DNA of 64,000 nt from CAVQND01 sp049518415 (GTDB taxonomy: Bacteria; Verrucomicrobiota; Verrucomicrobiia; Limisphaerales; UBA8199), in contig JBEKRX010000016.1 of the NCBI GenBank assembly GCA_049518415.1, positions 1 to 64,000 on the forward strand. The letters run 5' to 3'. A program made the translations under genes and the position numbers. Below are positions 50,729-58,480 of this stretch, piece after piece. Position 1 is the stretch's first letter; each line of letters begins with the position of its first letter. Below the pieces are notes generated by a model that saw only the letters and a list, made by a program, of their open reading frames with translations, did no database searches and was not told where the DNA came from.

Positions 50729-51583
50729 ATGCCAGTGAAGACATTTAGACCGCTGACGCCCTCGACACGTTACATAACGTTTGCGGACTACAGCGACATT
50801 ACCAAGACCAAGCCGGAGAAGGGCCTGGTCCAGACGCGCCGGCGCACCGGCGGGCGCAACGTTTACGGCCGCATCACGGCCCGCGGCATCGGCGGCGGCC
50901 ACAAACAGAAGATTCGCCTGGTTGATTTCCAGCGCAAAAAGCACGGCGTCGAGGCGGTGGTCAAGGCGCTGGAGTACGATCCGCGCCGCACCGCCCGCCT
51001 GGCCTTGCTGGAATACAAAGACGGCGAAAAGGCCTACATCATCGCCCCCCACGGGCTCCAGGTCGGCGCGCGGCTGATGAGCGGTCCGACCGCCCCCCCG
51101 GAACTGGGCAACAGCCTCCCGCTGCGGGCCGTCCCGGTGGGCCTGCCCATCCACAATATCGAACTGACCCCCGGACGCGGCGCCCAGATGGTCCGCTCGG
51201 CCGGCGGGGCCGCCAGCTTGATGTCCCGCACCGAGGGCTACGCCCAAATCCGCCTGCCCTCGGGCGAGATTCGCCGGGTGAACGAAAACTGCTACGCCAC
51301 CATCGGCCAGGTCGGCAACCCCGAACACGAGAACGTGGTCCTGGGCAAAGCCGGCCGTTCCCGTCACCTGGGCCTCCGCCCCATCAACCGCGGCGTCGCC
51401 CGCAACCCGGTGGACCATCCGAACGGCGGCGGGGCCGGCAAATCCAAGTCTGGCGGCGGCTGGCAGCAGCTCACCTCCCCCTGGGGTCTGCTGGCCAAAG
51501 GCTATCGGACGCGCAACCGGAAGAAATCCTCAGGTCGTTTTATCGTGGTCCGCCGTGACGGCCGGCCCATGAAGCATCTATGA
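50729..51583 (+). CDS. rplB: 50S ribosomal protein L2
   Basis: 284 residues. RRRTGGRNVYGRITARGIGGGHKQKIRLVDF, the central SAGGAASLMSRTEGYAQIRLPSGEIR and NPVDHPNGGGAGKSKSGG (with the catalytic-centre His) match L2. Among the most conserved proteins of the large subunit. It has its own promoter and is followed by a 216-bp repeat-bearing spacer. Confidence 0.98.
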   Translation: MPVKTFRPLTPSTRYITFADYSDITKTKPEKGLVQTRRRTGGRNVYGRITARGIGGGHKQKIRLVDFQRKKHGVEAVVKALEYDPRRTARLALLEYKDGEKAYIIAPHGLQVGARLMSGPTAPPELGNSLPLRAVPVGLPIHNIELTPGRGAQMVRSAGGAASLMSRTEGYAQIRLPSGEIRRVNENCYATIGQVGNPEHENVVLGKAGRSRHLGLRPINRGVARNPVDHPNGGGAGKSKSGGGWQQLTSPWGLLAKGYRTRNRKKSSGRFIVVRRDGRPMKHL

Positions 51584-51593
51584 ACAGGCAAGA

Positions 51594-51797
51594 GAGTAAT
51601 GGAGTGCTGGGCTATCGGAGCGCTGGGGTGTTGGAGTGTTGGAGTGCTGGGAGACAGGGTTTGTCCCCCAGCCACGCCATCACCTCAGCGGGCCAGTGCC
51701 GCACTACCCAGCACCCCGCCACTCCACCACTCCCTTCCCCCATTTCTGCAGCCCTCCTTCACGCCAAGACTCCATCACTCCACCACTCCCTTTTTTC
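51594..51797. repeat. Inverted-repeat spacer between rplB and rpsS
   Basis: A purine arm with repeated GGAGTGYTGG words (about 51600-51655) and a pyrimidine arm with repeated CACTCCACCACTCCC words (about 51717-51792) face each other, ending 3-8 bp before rpsS. Similar but not identical arrays lie in the rplE-rpsN and rpmJ-rpsM spacers. Confidence 0.7.
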
Positions 51798-51799
51798 CT

Positions 51800-52081
51800 A
51801 TGGGACGCTCAATTAAAAAGGGTCCATTCGTGGACTTTCACTTGCTCGAGAAGATTCAGAAGGCGAAGGATGCCAAGTCCAAGACGCCGATTCGGACCTG
51901 GTCGCGGCGTTCGATGATCACGCCCGACTTTGTGGGCCTGACCTTCGGTGTGCACAACGGCAGGATTTTCAACCCGGTGTTCGTGACCGAGAACATGGTC
52001 GGCCACCGGCTGGGCGAATTCTCGCTCACGCGCACTTTCAAAAAACACGGCGCGCACACGGCCAAGGCCGAGGCCAAATAG
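51800..52081 (+). CDS. rpsS: 30S ribosomal protein S19
   Basis: 93 residues from ATG 51800. MGRSIKKGPFVDFHLLEKI, SRRSMITPDFVGLTFGVHNGR and MVGHRLGEFSLTRTFKKH match S19, a 30S head protein contacting S13. The start is immediately after the pyrimidine arm of the spacer repeat, with no Shine-Dalgarno sequence. rplV begins 4 bp later. Confidence 0.97.
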   Translation: MGRSIKKGPFVDFHLLEKIQKAKDAKSKTPIRTWSRRSMITPDFVGLTFGVHNGRIFNPVFVTENMVGHRLGEFSLTRTFKKHGAHTAKAEAK

Positions 52082-52085
52082 AGTT

Positions 52086-52439
52086 ATGAAAGTTCAGGCG
52101 ATTAGCCGGAACGTGCGGATGTCCGCCCAGAAGATGCGGGAGGTGGTGCGGCAAATCCAGGGCCTGCCCGCCGCTCGCGCCCAGGCGGTGCTGGCGGTCG
52201 TGCCGCGCAAAGGCGCCCGGGTGGTCGCCAAGACCCTCAAGTCGGCCCTCGCCAACGCGGAGGACCTCAAGACCCACAAACCCGAGTACAACGCCCTCAA
52301 GACCGACCGCCTGCGCGTCCAGGAAGCCGTGGCCCAAAACGCCACGACCACGCGCACCTTTACGCCCAAGGCCCGCGGCTCGGCTGGCCCGATCCTCAAG
52401 CGCCGTTGCCACGTCAAGATTACTTTGTCAGACGATTAA
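52086..52439 (+). CDS. rplV: 50S ribosomal protein L22
   Basis: 117 residues. It has VQAISRNVRMSAQKMREVVRQIQGL and the C-terminal RTFTPKARGSAGPILKRRCHVKITL, i.e. a normal L22 with its tunnel-loop. Erythromycin-type macrolides contact this loop. Tightly packed with rpsS and rpsC. Confidence 0.97.
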   Translation: MKVQAISRNVRMSAQKMREVVRQIQGLPAARAQAVLAVVPRKGARVVAKTLKSALANAEDLKTHKPEYNALKTDRLRVQEAVAQNATTTRTFTPKARGSAGPILKRRCHVKITLSDD

Positions 52440-52444
52440 TCGGT

Positions 52445-53152
52445 ATGGGACAGAAAACTAATCCTGTTGGTCTGCGACTCGCGGTCAATCACGACTGGCG
52501 CTCGAAGTGGTATGCCGGCAAGAAAGAATTCGGCAAGCTGCTCACGGAGGACCGCGACATCCGCGAACTGCTCAAGAAACGGCTGGAGTCGGCCTCGGTG
52601 CCCCAGATTCTGATCGAACGGGCCGCTAACCGCTGCCGGATTACCATCCAGACGGCCCGGCCCGGCATCGTGATCGGCCGCAAAGGGGCGGAAATCGATA
52701 AGCTCAAAGAGGAACTCAGCCGCATGACCGGCAAGGAGATTTACGTGGACATCCTCGAGGTCAAGACGCCGGAAATCGAGGCCCAATTGGTCGCCGAAAA
52801 CGTGGCCCTCCAGTTGGAGCGGCGGGTCTCGTTCCGCCGCGCCATGAAAAAGGCCATCCAGACCGCCAGAGACTTCGGGGCCGAGGGGATCAAAATCCGC
52901 TGTGCCGGTCGCCTGGGCGGGGCCGAGTTGGCCCGCGTCGAGCAATACCACTGGGGCCGCGTCCCGCTCCACACGCTGCGCGCCGATATCAACTACGGCT
53001 TTGCCGAGGCCAACACGGTCTATGGCAAACTGGGCATCAAATGCTGGATTTGCAAAGGGGACACCCGCAGCGAGAAGACCCAGGCCGAGAAGCTCCAAAA
53101 GGCGCCGCCCCCGCCCCCGGCCCCGCCGGCGCCGCCACCGCTGGCCCCTTGA
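52445..53152 (+). CDS. rpsC: 30S ribosomal protein S3
   Basis: 235 residues from ATG 52445. It has MGQKTNPVGLRLAVNHDWRSKWYAGKKEF, the KH domain (IQTARPGIVIGRKGAEIDKLKEEL) and GRLGGAELARVEQYHWGRVPLHTLRADINYG. S3 forms the mRNA entry helicase gate. After GDTRSEKTQAEKL it ends in a Pro/Ala tail (PPPPPAPPAPPPLAP). Confidence 0.97.
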   Translation: MGQKTNPVGLRLAVNHDWRSKWYAGKKEFGKLLTEDRDIRELLKKRLESASVPQILIERAANRCRITIQTARPGIVIGRKGAEIDKLKEELSRMTGKEIYVDILEVKTPEIEAQLVAENVALQLERRVSFRRAMKKAIQTARDFGAEGIKIRCAGRLGGAELARVEQYHWGRVPLHTLRADINYGFAEANTVYGKLGIKCWICKGDTRSEKTQAEKLQKAPPPPPAPPAPPPLAP

Positions 53153-53175
53153 ATGGCGCTTAGAAAGGCCCTCTT

Positions 53176-53595
53176 ATGCCCTTGCAACCCGAGAGAGTGA
53201 AGTTCCGCAAGATGCACCGCGGCAGCCGGGCCGGCCTGGCCTCGCGCGGCCACACGCTGGCCTTCGGCGAGTACGGACTGATGGCCCTGGAACGTTGCTG
53301 GCTCGACACCAAGCAGATCGAGTCCGCCCGCGTCGCCATCGCGCGGCATATGCGGCGGCACGGCAAGATGTGGATTCGCGTCTTTCCGCAAAAGTCGTTC
53401 ACCAAGAAGCCCCTGGAAACGCGGATGGGCAAGGGCAAAGGCCCCCTGGAATCATGGGTGGCCGTGGTCCGCCCCGCGAACCTCCTCTTCGAAGTGGACG
53501 GCGTGCCCGAGGCCGTGGCGCGCGAGTCGCTGCGCCTGGCCGCCACCAAGCTCCCCATCAAGACCAAATTCATCTCCCGGCATCGGATGGGTTAG
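53176..53595 (+). CDS. rplP: 50S ribosomal protein L16
   Basis: 139 residues. KFRKMHRGSRAGLASRGHTLAFGEYGL and FPQKSFTKKPLETRMGKGKGPLESWVAVV match L16, which organises the tRNA-acceptor side of the peptidyl-transferase centre. Part of the contiguous rpsC-rplP-rpmC-rpsQ run. Confidence 0.97.
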   Translation: MPLQPERVKFRKMHRGSRAGLASRGHTLAFGEYGLMALERCWLDTKQIESARVAIARHMRRHGKMWIRVFPQKSFTKKPLETRMGKGKGPLESWVAVVRPANLLFEVDGVPEAVARESLRLAATKLPIKTKFISRHRMG

Positions 53596-53610
53596 ACCCT
53601 GTTTTGGCTC

Positions 53611-53817
53611 ATGAAAAAGAATCAACGCAAAGAGATGCAGGAAAAGACCCTGGCCGAGGCGCTGGCGGACGAGCGGAATTGGCGGCAGGAAATATTCAAC
53701 CTGCGTTTGCAGCAGGCCAGCGCGCAACTCGAAAAGCCCGCGCGCCTCCACATCTTGCGCCGCAATGTCGCGCGCATGCAAACGCACATCTCCCAGCTTC
53801 GCCGTAAGCCGGCCTAG
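53611..53817 (+). CDS. rpmC: 50S ribosomal protein L29
   Basis: 68 residues. EKTLAEALADERNWRQEIFNLRLQQASAQLEKPARLHILRRNVARMQT follows the two-helix L29 pattern. It lies between rplP and rpsQ, where L29 belongs. The sequence is diverged compared with textbook L29, so the position in the operon supports the assignment. Confidence 0.92.
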   Translation: MKKNQRKEMQEKTLAEALADERNWRQEIFNLRLQQASAQLEKPARLHILRRNVARMQTHISQLRRKPA

Positions 53818-53825
53818 GTTTCTGT

Positions 53826-54167
53826 ATGGCTGACACCCCAACCACCACCCCGGCAACCGCCCCCACCCCGGCGGCCGCCACCCTTCCGCCCGCCTCCCGC
53901 GGCAATCGCAAGCAACGCGTCGGCGAGGTCATCTCCAACCGGATGGCCAAGACGATCATCGTCCGCGTGGAGCGCCGTTTTCCTCACCGCAAATTCAAGA
54001 AGGTGGTCACCGGCTATAAGCAGTTTTATGCCCATGACGAGCAGCGCCAGGCCAAGGTGGGGGACCGTGTGCGCATCGAGGAAACCCGCCCGCTGTCGAA
54101 AACCAAACGCTGGCGGCTGGTGGCGGTCATGAAACCGGGCACCGGGGTCACCCCGGGGGCGGGCTGA
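53826..54167 (+). CDS. rpsQ: 30S ribosomal protein S17
   Basis: 113 residues, long for S17 (about 85) because of an N-terminal Thr/Pro/Ala-rich tail of ~30 residues (ADTPTTTPATAPTPAAATLP) before RKQRVGEVISNRMAKTIIVRVERRFPH. The core continues with KVGDRVRIEETRPLSKTKRWRLV. It starts 8 bp after rpmC. Position and core identify S17. Confidence 0.95.
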   Translation: MADTPTTTPATAPTPAAATLPPASRGNRKQRVGEVISNRMAKTIIVRVERRFPHRKFKKVVTGYKQFYAHDEQRQAKVGDRVRIEETRPLSKTKRWRLVAVMKPGTGVTPGAG

Positions 54168-54205
54168 GGCGCCACTCCCCACCCGGTTATCAGGTCCTAG
54201 GATTT

Positions 54206-54571
54206 ATGTTGCAGATACGTTCGATCGTCGAGGTGGCGGACAACACCGGCGCCAAGCGCGCGGCCGCCATTGGTGTCCTGGGCCGCAACCAGCGTTACGC
54301 CCGTATCGGTGACATCATCAAGGCGCACATCAAGGAAGCGGCCCCCGATGGGACGGTGAAAAAGGGGGAAGTGGTCGACGCGGTGGTGGTCCGGACCAGG
54401 CAGGCCATCCGGCGCAGCGACGGCTCCTACCTGCGGTTCGACAGCAACGCCATCGTGATTATCGACAAGGAGTTGAACCCGCGCGGCACGCGAATCTTCG
54501 GGCCCGTGGCGCGCGAGTTGCGCGACAAGAAATTCATGAAGATTGTTTCCCTCGCCCCCGAGGTCATCTGA
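54206..54571 (+). CDS. rplN: 50S ribosomal protein L14
   Basis: 121 residues, standard. LQIRSIVEVADNTGAKRAAAIGVLG, ASRKG-like KKGEVVDAVVVRTRQAIRRSDGSYLRFDSNAIVIID and the C-terminal GPVARELRDKKFMKIVSLAPEVI are L14. First gene of the spc-type segment. Confidence 0.98.
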   Translation: MLQIRSIVEVADNTGAKRAAAIGVLGRNQRYARIGDIIKAHIKEAAPDGTVKKGEVVDAVVVRTRQAIRRSDGSYLRFDSNAIVIIDKELNPRGTRIFGPVARELRDKKFMKIVSLAPEVI

Positions 54572-54596
54572 CCGCCCACCCTCATCACCGATTACC

Positions 54597-54878
54597 ATGC
54601 GCCGATTCCACGTCAGAAAAAACGATGAAGTGGTCATCCTGGCCGGCGCCGACAAAGGCAAGCGCGGCCGCATCATCGCCGTCCTCGGCAAGAAACAGCG
54701 CGTCATCGTCGAAGGCGCCCGCATGATCAAGCGGCACATGCGCAAGGGTCCCGCCAACCCGCAGGGCAAAATCATCGAACGCGAAGGCTCGATTCACATC
54801 TCCAACGTGATGAAGGCCGGACAATACGACGCCCGGGCCGCCAAACGCGCCCCCGCCCCCGCCCCCGCCCCAAGCTAA
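54597..54878 (+). CDS. rplX: 50S ribosomal protein L24
   Basis: 93 residues from ATG 54597. RRFHVRKNDEVVILAGADKGKRGRIIAVLGKKQRVIVEG is the KOW-type L24 core; GSIHISNVM follows. It ends with an Ala/Pro tail (RAPAPAPAPS). An initiator of 50S assembly. It sits 25 bp after rplN and 14 bp before rplE. Confidence 0.96.
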   Translation: MRRFHVRKNDEVVILAGADKGKRGRIIAVLGKKQRVIVEGARMIKRHMRKGPANPQGKIIEREGSIHISNVMKAGQYDARAAKRAPAPAPAPS

Positions 54879-54892
54879 GCCGCGACCAAGCG

Positions 54893-55447
54893 ATGAAAGC
54901 CAGACTTTACGAAAAATACCTCAAGGAAGTGCTGCCCGCCCTCAAGGCCAAGCGGCAATACGGCAACCCGCACCAGGTCCCCCGGCTGCAGAAGATCGTG
55001 GTCAACATGGGCGTCAGCGCCGGGCTGGAAAAGAGCGCGATTGACGATGCCGCCAAGGACCTCGCCCTGATTACGGGCCGCAAGCCGGCCATCAGCCAGT
55101 CCCGGCACAGCATCGCCAATTTCAAGCTCCGCAAGGGCCAGCCGATCGGCTGCCACGTCACCCTCCGCCGCGATGCCATGTACGAATTCTTTGACCGCCT
55201 GCTGGCCACCGCCGTGCCGCGCATCCGCGACTTCCGCGGGCTGTCGCTCCGGTCGTTTGACGGCCGGGGCAATTACTCCCTGGGCGTCAATGACCAGACG
55301 ATTTTCCCGGAAATTGACCTGGACAAAATCAAGCGCCAGCAGGGCATGGACATCACGATCGTGACCAGCGCCCGCACCAACGAAGAGGCGCTGGATCTGC
55401 TCAAGCTCATGGGCATGCCCTTCGCCGAACCAACCAAAGGCAAGTAA
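54893..55447 (+). CDS. rplE: 50S ribosomal protein L5
   Basis: 184 residues, standard. QYGNPHQVPRLQKIVVNMGVSAGLEKS, ITGRKPAISQSRHSIANFKLRKGQPIGCHVTLR and FRGLSLRSFDGRGNYSLGV match L5, which binds 5S rRNA. A 127-bp spacer with an inverted repeat follows. Confidence 0.98.
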   Translation: MKARLYEKYLKEVLPALKAKRQYGNPHQVPRLQKIVVNMGVSAGLEKSAIDDAAKDLALITGRKPAISQSRHSIANFKLRKGQPIGCHVTLRRDAMYEFFDRLLATAVPRIRDFRGLSLRSFDGRGNYSLGVNDQTIFPEIDLDKIKRQQGMDITIVTSARTNEEALDLLKLMGMPFAEPTKGK

Positions 55448-55460
55448 CCCATGAAGCACA

Positions 55461-55561
55461 GGCGGAGTAATGGAGTATGGGACTACTGGCAGGCTGGACC
55501 CATGCGCCCATCGCCCCGGCAACCCTGTCCCATTATTTCCTCACTCGCTCACTTCCTCACT
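55461..55561. repeat. Inverted-repeat spacer between rplE and rpsN
   Basis: GGAGTAATGGAGTATGGGAC on the left faces GTCCCATTATTTCCTCACTC on the right, forming a long imperfect hairpin (about 55462-55560), with the right arm followed by further CACTTCCTCACTCG words up to the rpsN start. Member of the spacer-repeat set. Confidence 0.65.
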
Positions 55562-55574
55562 CGATTCTCATTCT

Positions 55575-55844
55575 ATGGCAAAAGTCTCCTGGGTTGAACG
55601 CAACAAGAAGAAGGCCCGGACCGTGAAGAAATACGCGGCCATTCGGGCGGAGTTGAAGGCCAGGCGGGACTATGCCGGCCTGGCCAAGCTGCCCCGCAAT
55701 GCCAGCCCGGCGCGCGTGGTCAACCGCTGCTCGATGACCGGCCGCCGCCACGGCTACCTCCGCAAGTTCGCCTGCTCGCGCCTGACCTTCCGGGAAGCTG
55801 CCCTGAGCGGCCTCATTCCGGGCGTCACCAAGGCCAGTTGGTAA
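55575..55844 (+). CDS. rpsN: 30S ribosomal protein S14
   Basis: 89 residues from ATG 55575: the long, zinc-free S14 type (about 100 residues in E. coli). VSWVERNKKKARTVKKYAAIRAELKA and RNASPARVVNRCSMTGRRHGYLRKF then LSGLIPGVTKASW. It overlaps the rpsH start by one base (TAATG). Confidence 0.96.
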   Translation: MAKVSWVERNKKKARTVKKYAAIRAELKARRDYAGLAKLPRNASPARVVNRCSMTGRRHGYLRKFACSRLTFREAALSGLIPGVTKASW

Positions 55845-56236
55845 TGGTTATGAACGACCCGATTTCCGACATGTTGGCCCGCATCCGCAACGCCAACCGC
55901 GCCTTGCTGCCGGTGGTCCAAATGCCCCACTCGAAAATGAAGGAGAGCCTGGCCTCCATTCTCAAGGGCGAAGGCTACATCACCGACTTCTCCGTCGAGG
56001 GCAAAGGGGTCAGGAGCATCAAGCTCAAACTCAAGTACCAGGGCAAGAAGAGCATTATCGAGGGTTTGCGCCGGGTGAGCACCCCCGGGCTGCGCCGCTA
56101 CGTGGGCGCCGCCCAAATCCCCCGCATCCGGGGCGGTCTGGGCGTGGCGGTCCTCTCCACCTCCGAGGGCATTATGACCGGCGTCCAGGCCCGCAAGAAG
56201 AACCTCGGCGGGGAATTGATTTGTTACGTTTGGTAG
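55844..56236 (+). CDS. rpsH: 30S ribosomal protein S8
   Basis: 130 residues from ATG 55844. This start gives MVMNDPISDMLARIRNA, aligning with the MSMQDPIADML start of E. coli S8, and overlaps the rpsN stop as TAATG; an ATG at 55850 is the alternative. The C-terminal RKKNLGGELICYVW and GVAVLSTSEGIMTG complete a normal S8. It regulates the spc operon in E. coli. Confidence 0.97.
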   Translation: MVMNDPISDMLARIRNANRALLPVVQMPHSKMKESLASILKGEGYITDFSVEGKGVRSIKLKLKYQGKKSIIEGLRRVSTPGLRRYVGAAQIPRIRGGLGVAVLSTSEGIMTGVQARKKNLGGELICYVW

Positions 56237-56245
56237 GCGGCTCAA

Positions 56246-56290
56246 CGCTCTAACTTGTTTAACTTGCTTAACTTATTTAACTCTTTTAAC
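56246..56290 (+). repeat. 9-bp tandem repeat (TTGTTTAAC) before rplF
   Basis: Five 9-bp units (CGCTCTAAC, TTGTTTAAC, TTGCTTAAC, TTATTTAAC, TCTTTTAAC) end 12 bp before the rplF start. They keep the frame open upstream, which makes an artificial N-terminal extension NLFNSFNSF possible; ATG 56303 is the normal L6 start. Confidence 0.8.
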
Positions 56291-56302
56291 TCTTTTCCGA
56301 CC

Positions 56303-56839
56303 ATGTCACGCATTGGAAAACAACCGATTGCCATCCCGCCCAAAGTGAAAGTGGAGGTCAACGGCCAGCAGGTGTCCGTGGAAGGACCCAAAGGCAAGCT
56401 CAACTGGCAATTGCCCCGTCGCACCAGCCTCAAAGTCCAGGACGCCAAGATCGTCGTCAGCCGGGAGGGGGACGACGCCCAGGCCAAGGCGCTGCACGGC
56501 CTGAGCCGCGCACTGGTCAACAACATGGTCCGGGGCGTCACCGAAGGCTTTGTCAAAAAGCTCGAAATCCAGGGCGTCGGCTTCAAAGCCGCCGTCCAGG
56601 GCAAGAACGTCACCCTGAACCTGGGCTACTCTCATCCGATCATCTTCCCCATCCCCGAGCAGATCAAGGTGACGGTGGATGAGAACACCAAGATCACGGT
56701 CGAGGGGCCGGATCGGCAGGTGGTCGGCCAGGTGGCCGCCGAACTGCGGAGCTTCTACCCGCCTGAACCTTACAAGGGCAAGGGCGTGCGCTACCTGGAT
56801 GAACGGGTCATCCGCAAGGAAGGCAAGACGGTGCAGTAA
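56303..56839 (+). CDS. rplF: 50S ribosomal protein L6
   Basis: 178 residues from ATG 56303 (MSRIGKQPIAIPPKVKVEVNG), the canonical L6 start. It continues with VEGPKGKLNWQLP and ends GPDRQVVGQVAAELRSFYPPEPYKGKGVRYLDERVIRKEGK. The upstream array of 9-bp repeats is untranslated. rplR follows after 39 bp. Confidence 0.97.
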   Translation: MSRIGKQPIAIPPKVKVEVNGQQVSVEGPKGKLNWQLPRRTSLKVQDAKIVVSREGDDAQAKALHGLSRALVNNMVRGVTEGFVKKLEIQGVGFKAAVQGKNVTLNLGYSHPIIFPIPEQIKVTVDENTKITVEGPDRQVVGQVAAELRSFYPPEPYKGKGVRYLDERVIRKEGKTVQ

Positions 56840-56866
56840 GGAGTTAAAGGAGTTAAAATGGGTTAA
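56840..56866 (+). repeat. Reverse-oriented 9-bp repeat (GGAGTTAAA) before rplR
   Basis: GGAGTTAAA twice plus ATGGGTTAAA between rplF and rplR. It is the reverse complement of the TTTAAC-type unit and here supplies a GGAG sequence, though about 25 bp from the rplR ATG, too far for a normal ribosome-binding site. Confidence 0.6.
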
Positions 56867-56878
56867 ACCCCGACGCTC

Positions 56879-57244
56879 ATGAGAACGGAACAGAAACAGC
56901 AATTGGCCCAGCGGCGGCATTGGCGCGTGCGCCGCAAGCTCAGCGGCACCAAAGAGCGGCCCCGGATGTCGGTTTGCTTTACGAACAAGAACATACATGT
57001 CCAGTTCATCGATGACACCGCCGGCCTGACCCTGGCGGCGGCCTCTACGACCAGCAAGGCCACGCCGGGGCGGGAGAAGTTGGCCGCCAACGCTGCCAGC
57101 GCCAAGGTCATGGGGGCCCTGGCGGCCCAGGCCGCTGTGGGCAAGGGCATCAAAGAAGTCATTTTCGACCGCGGCCGGGCCCGCTACCATGGCAAAGTCA
57201 AGGCCCTGGCCGATGCCGCCCGCGAGGCCGGTCTGCAGTTTTGA
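56879..57244 (+). CDS. rplR: 50S ribosomal protein L18
   Basis: 121 residues. RRHWRVRRKLSGTKERPRMSVCFTNKNIHVQFIDD and FDRGRARYHGKVKALADAAREAGLQF match L18, a 5S rRNA-binding protein. It is followed 6 bp later by rpsE. Confidence 0.97.
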   Translation: MRTEQKQQLAQRRHWRVRRKLSGTKERPRMSVCFTNKNIHVQFIDDTAGLTLAAASTTSKATPGREKLAANAASAKVMGALAAQAAVGKGIKEVIFDRGRARYHGKVKALADAAREAGLQF

Positions 57245-57250
57245 CGTCTA

Positions 57251-57904
57251 ATGGAGAAAGATATGGTGGCTGAATCCAGCAAAACCGAGAGCGGCAACCA
57301 ACGTGGCCCCCGCGGGCTCATGCGCGGGCGGCGTGCCAGGCCGGAGCCCGAAATTACCCTCGACGAGCAGACCGGGCTGGAACTGACCGAAAAGGTCGTG
57401 TTCATCAACCGTTCGGCCAAGGTCGTCAAAGGTGGCCGGCGGTTTAGCTTCAGCGCCCTGATTGTCGTGGGCGACAAGCATGGCCGCGTGGGCGTGGGCC
57501 TCGGCAAGGCCGGCGAAGTGGCCGACGCCATCCGCAAGGGCGGGGAATTGGCCCGCGCCCAAATGGTGGGCGTGGCCCTCAAAGACGCCACCATCCCGCA
57601 CGAGGTGCTGGCGCACTATTGCGGCGCCAGAGTGCTGCTCCGGCCAGCCTCGCCCGGCACCGGCATCATCGCCGGCAAGACCGTCCGGGCAGTCCTCGAA
57701 TCGGCCGGCGTCAAAGACGTGCTGAGCAAGTCGCTGGGCTCGAAAAACCCCGCCAATGTCGTCAAGGCCACGCTCCAAGCCCTGCTCAGCCTCCGCCTGC
57801 GCGAGGACATTTACCAGGGCCGCGGCCTGGAAATCAAAAGGGTCCAAGCCCCGCCGCCCCCGCCAGCCCTGCCGCCGACGCCTCCACCCCAGCCTCCAGC
57901 TTAA
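57251..57904 (+). CDS. rpsE: 30S ribosomal protein S5
   Basis: 217 residues, longer than the usual ~166. An N-terminal tail (~40 residues, with GLMRGRRARPEPEITLDEQTG) precedes KVVFINRSAKVVKGGRRFSFSALIVVGDKHGRVGVGLGKAGEV. The core ends ENPANVVKATLQALLSLR-like, then a Pro-rich tail (PPPPPALPPTPPPQPPA). rpmD, normally next, is absent; rplO follows after 36 bp. Start may be 57251 or 57263. Confidence 0.96.
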   Translation: MEKDMVAESSKTESGNQRGPRGLMRGRRARPEPEITLDEQTGLELTEKVVFINRSAKVVKGGRRFSFSALIVVGDKHGRVGVGLGKAGEVADAIRKGGELARAQMVGVALKDATIPHEVLAHYCGARVLLRPASPGTGIIAGKTVRAVLESAGVKDVLSKSLGSKNPANVVKATLQALLSLRLREDIYQGRGLEIKRVQAPPPPPALPPTPPPQPPA

Positions 57905-57940
57905 CCCCCGGCCAGAGTTTACTCCCATACTCCGTTGCTT

Positions 57941-58447
57941 ATGCGATTACACGATCTTCGACCTCGTCCCGGCGCCCGGCACCCGCGCAAGCGGCTGGGG
58001 CAGGGGGAATCCAGCGGGCACGGCAAGACCAGCGGGCGCGGTGGCAAAGGCCAGACGGCCCGCTCCGGCAGTTCGATGCGCCTCGGCTTCGAAGGCGGGC
58101 AGATGCCGCTCATTCGCCGCATTCCCAAGCGCGGGTTCAACAACACCCGTTTCGCGACCCGCTACCTGCCCGTCAACGTCGAGGCCCTCAACCGTTTCGA
58201 AGACGGGGCCCGGGTCGATGAGACGGCGCTGCGCCAACTGGGGTTGGCCAACGGGCCGAGCGACGGCATCAAGATTCTGGGCAGCGGCGAAGTGACCCGC
58301 AAGCTGACCGTCAGCGCCCACGCCTTCAGTGCCTCCGCTCGGACCAAAATCCAGGCCAAAGGCGGCACTTGCGAATTGATTGCCTCCCGCAAGGGCCGAG
58401 CCGCCAAGCCTGAAACGCCCCAATCCGAACCGGCCCAGCAGTCCTAA
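57941..58447 (+). CDS. rplO: 50S ribosomal protein L15
   Basis: 168 residues from ATG 57941. MRLHDLRPRPGARHPRKRLGQGESSGHGKTSGRGGKGQ, FEGGQMPLIRRIPKRGFNN and KLTVSAHAFSASARTKIQAKGG match L15. Follows rpsE directly with no L30 gene between, and precedes secY as usual. Confidence 0.97.
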   Translation: MRLHDLRPRPGARHPRKRLGQGESSGHGKTSGRGGKGQTARSGSSMRLGFEGGQMPLIRRIPKRGFNNTRFATRYLPVNVEALNRFEDGARVDETALRQLGLANGPSDGIKILGSGEVTRKLTVSAHAFSASARTKIQAKGGTCELIASRKGRAAKPETPQSEPAQQS

Positions 58448-58480
58448 GCAGGTCGCCAAAACTCCTGATTTTAACTGACC

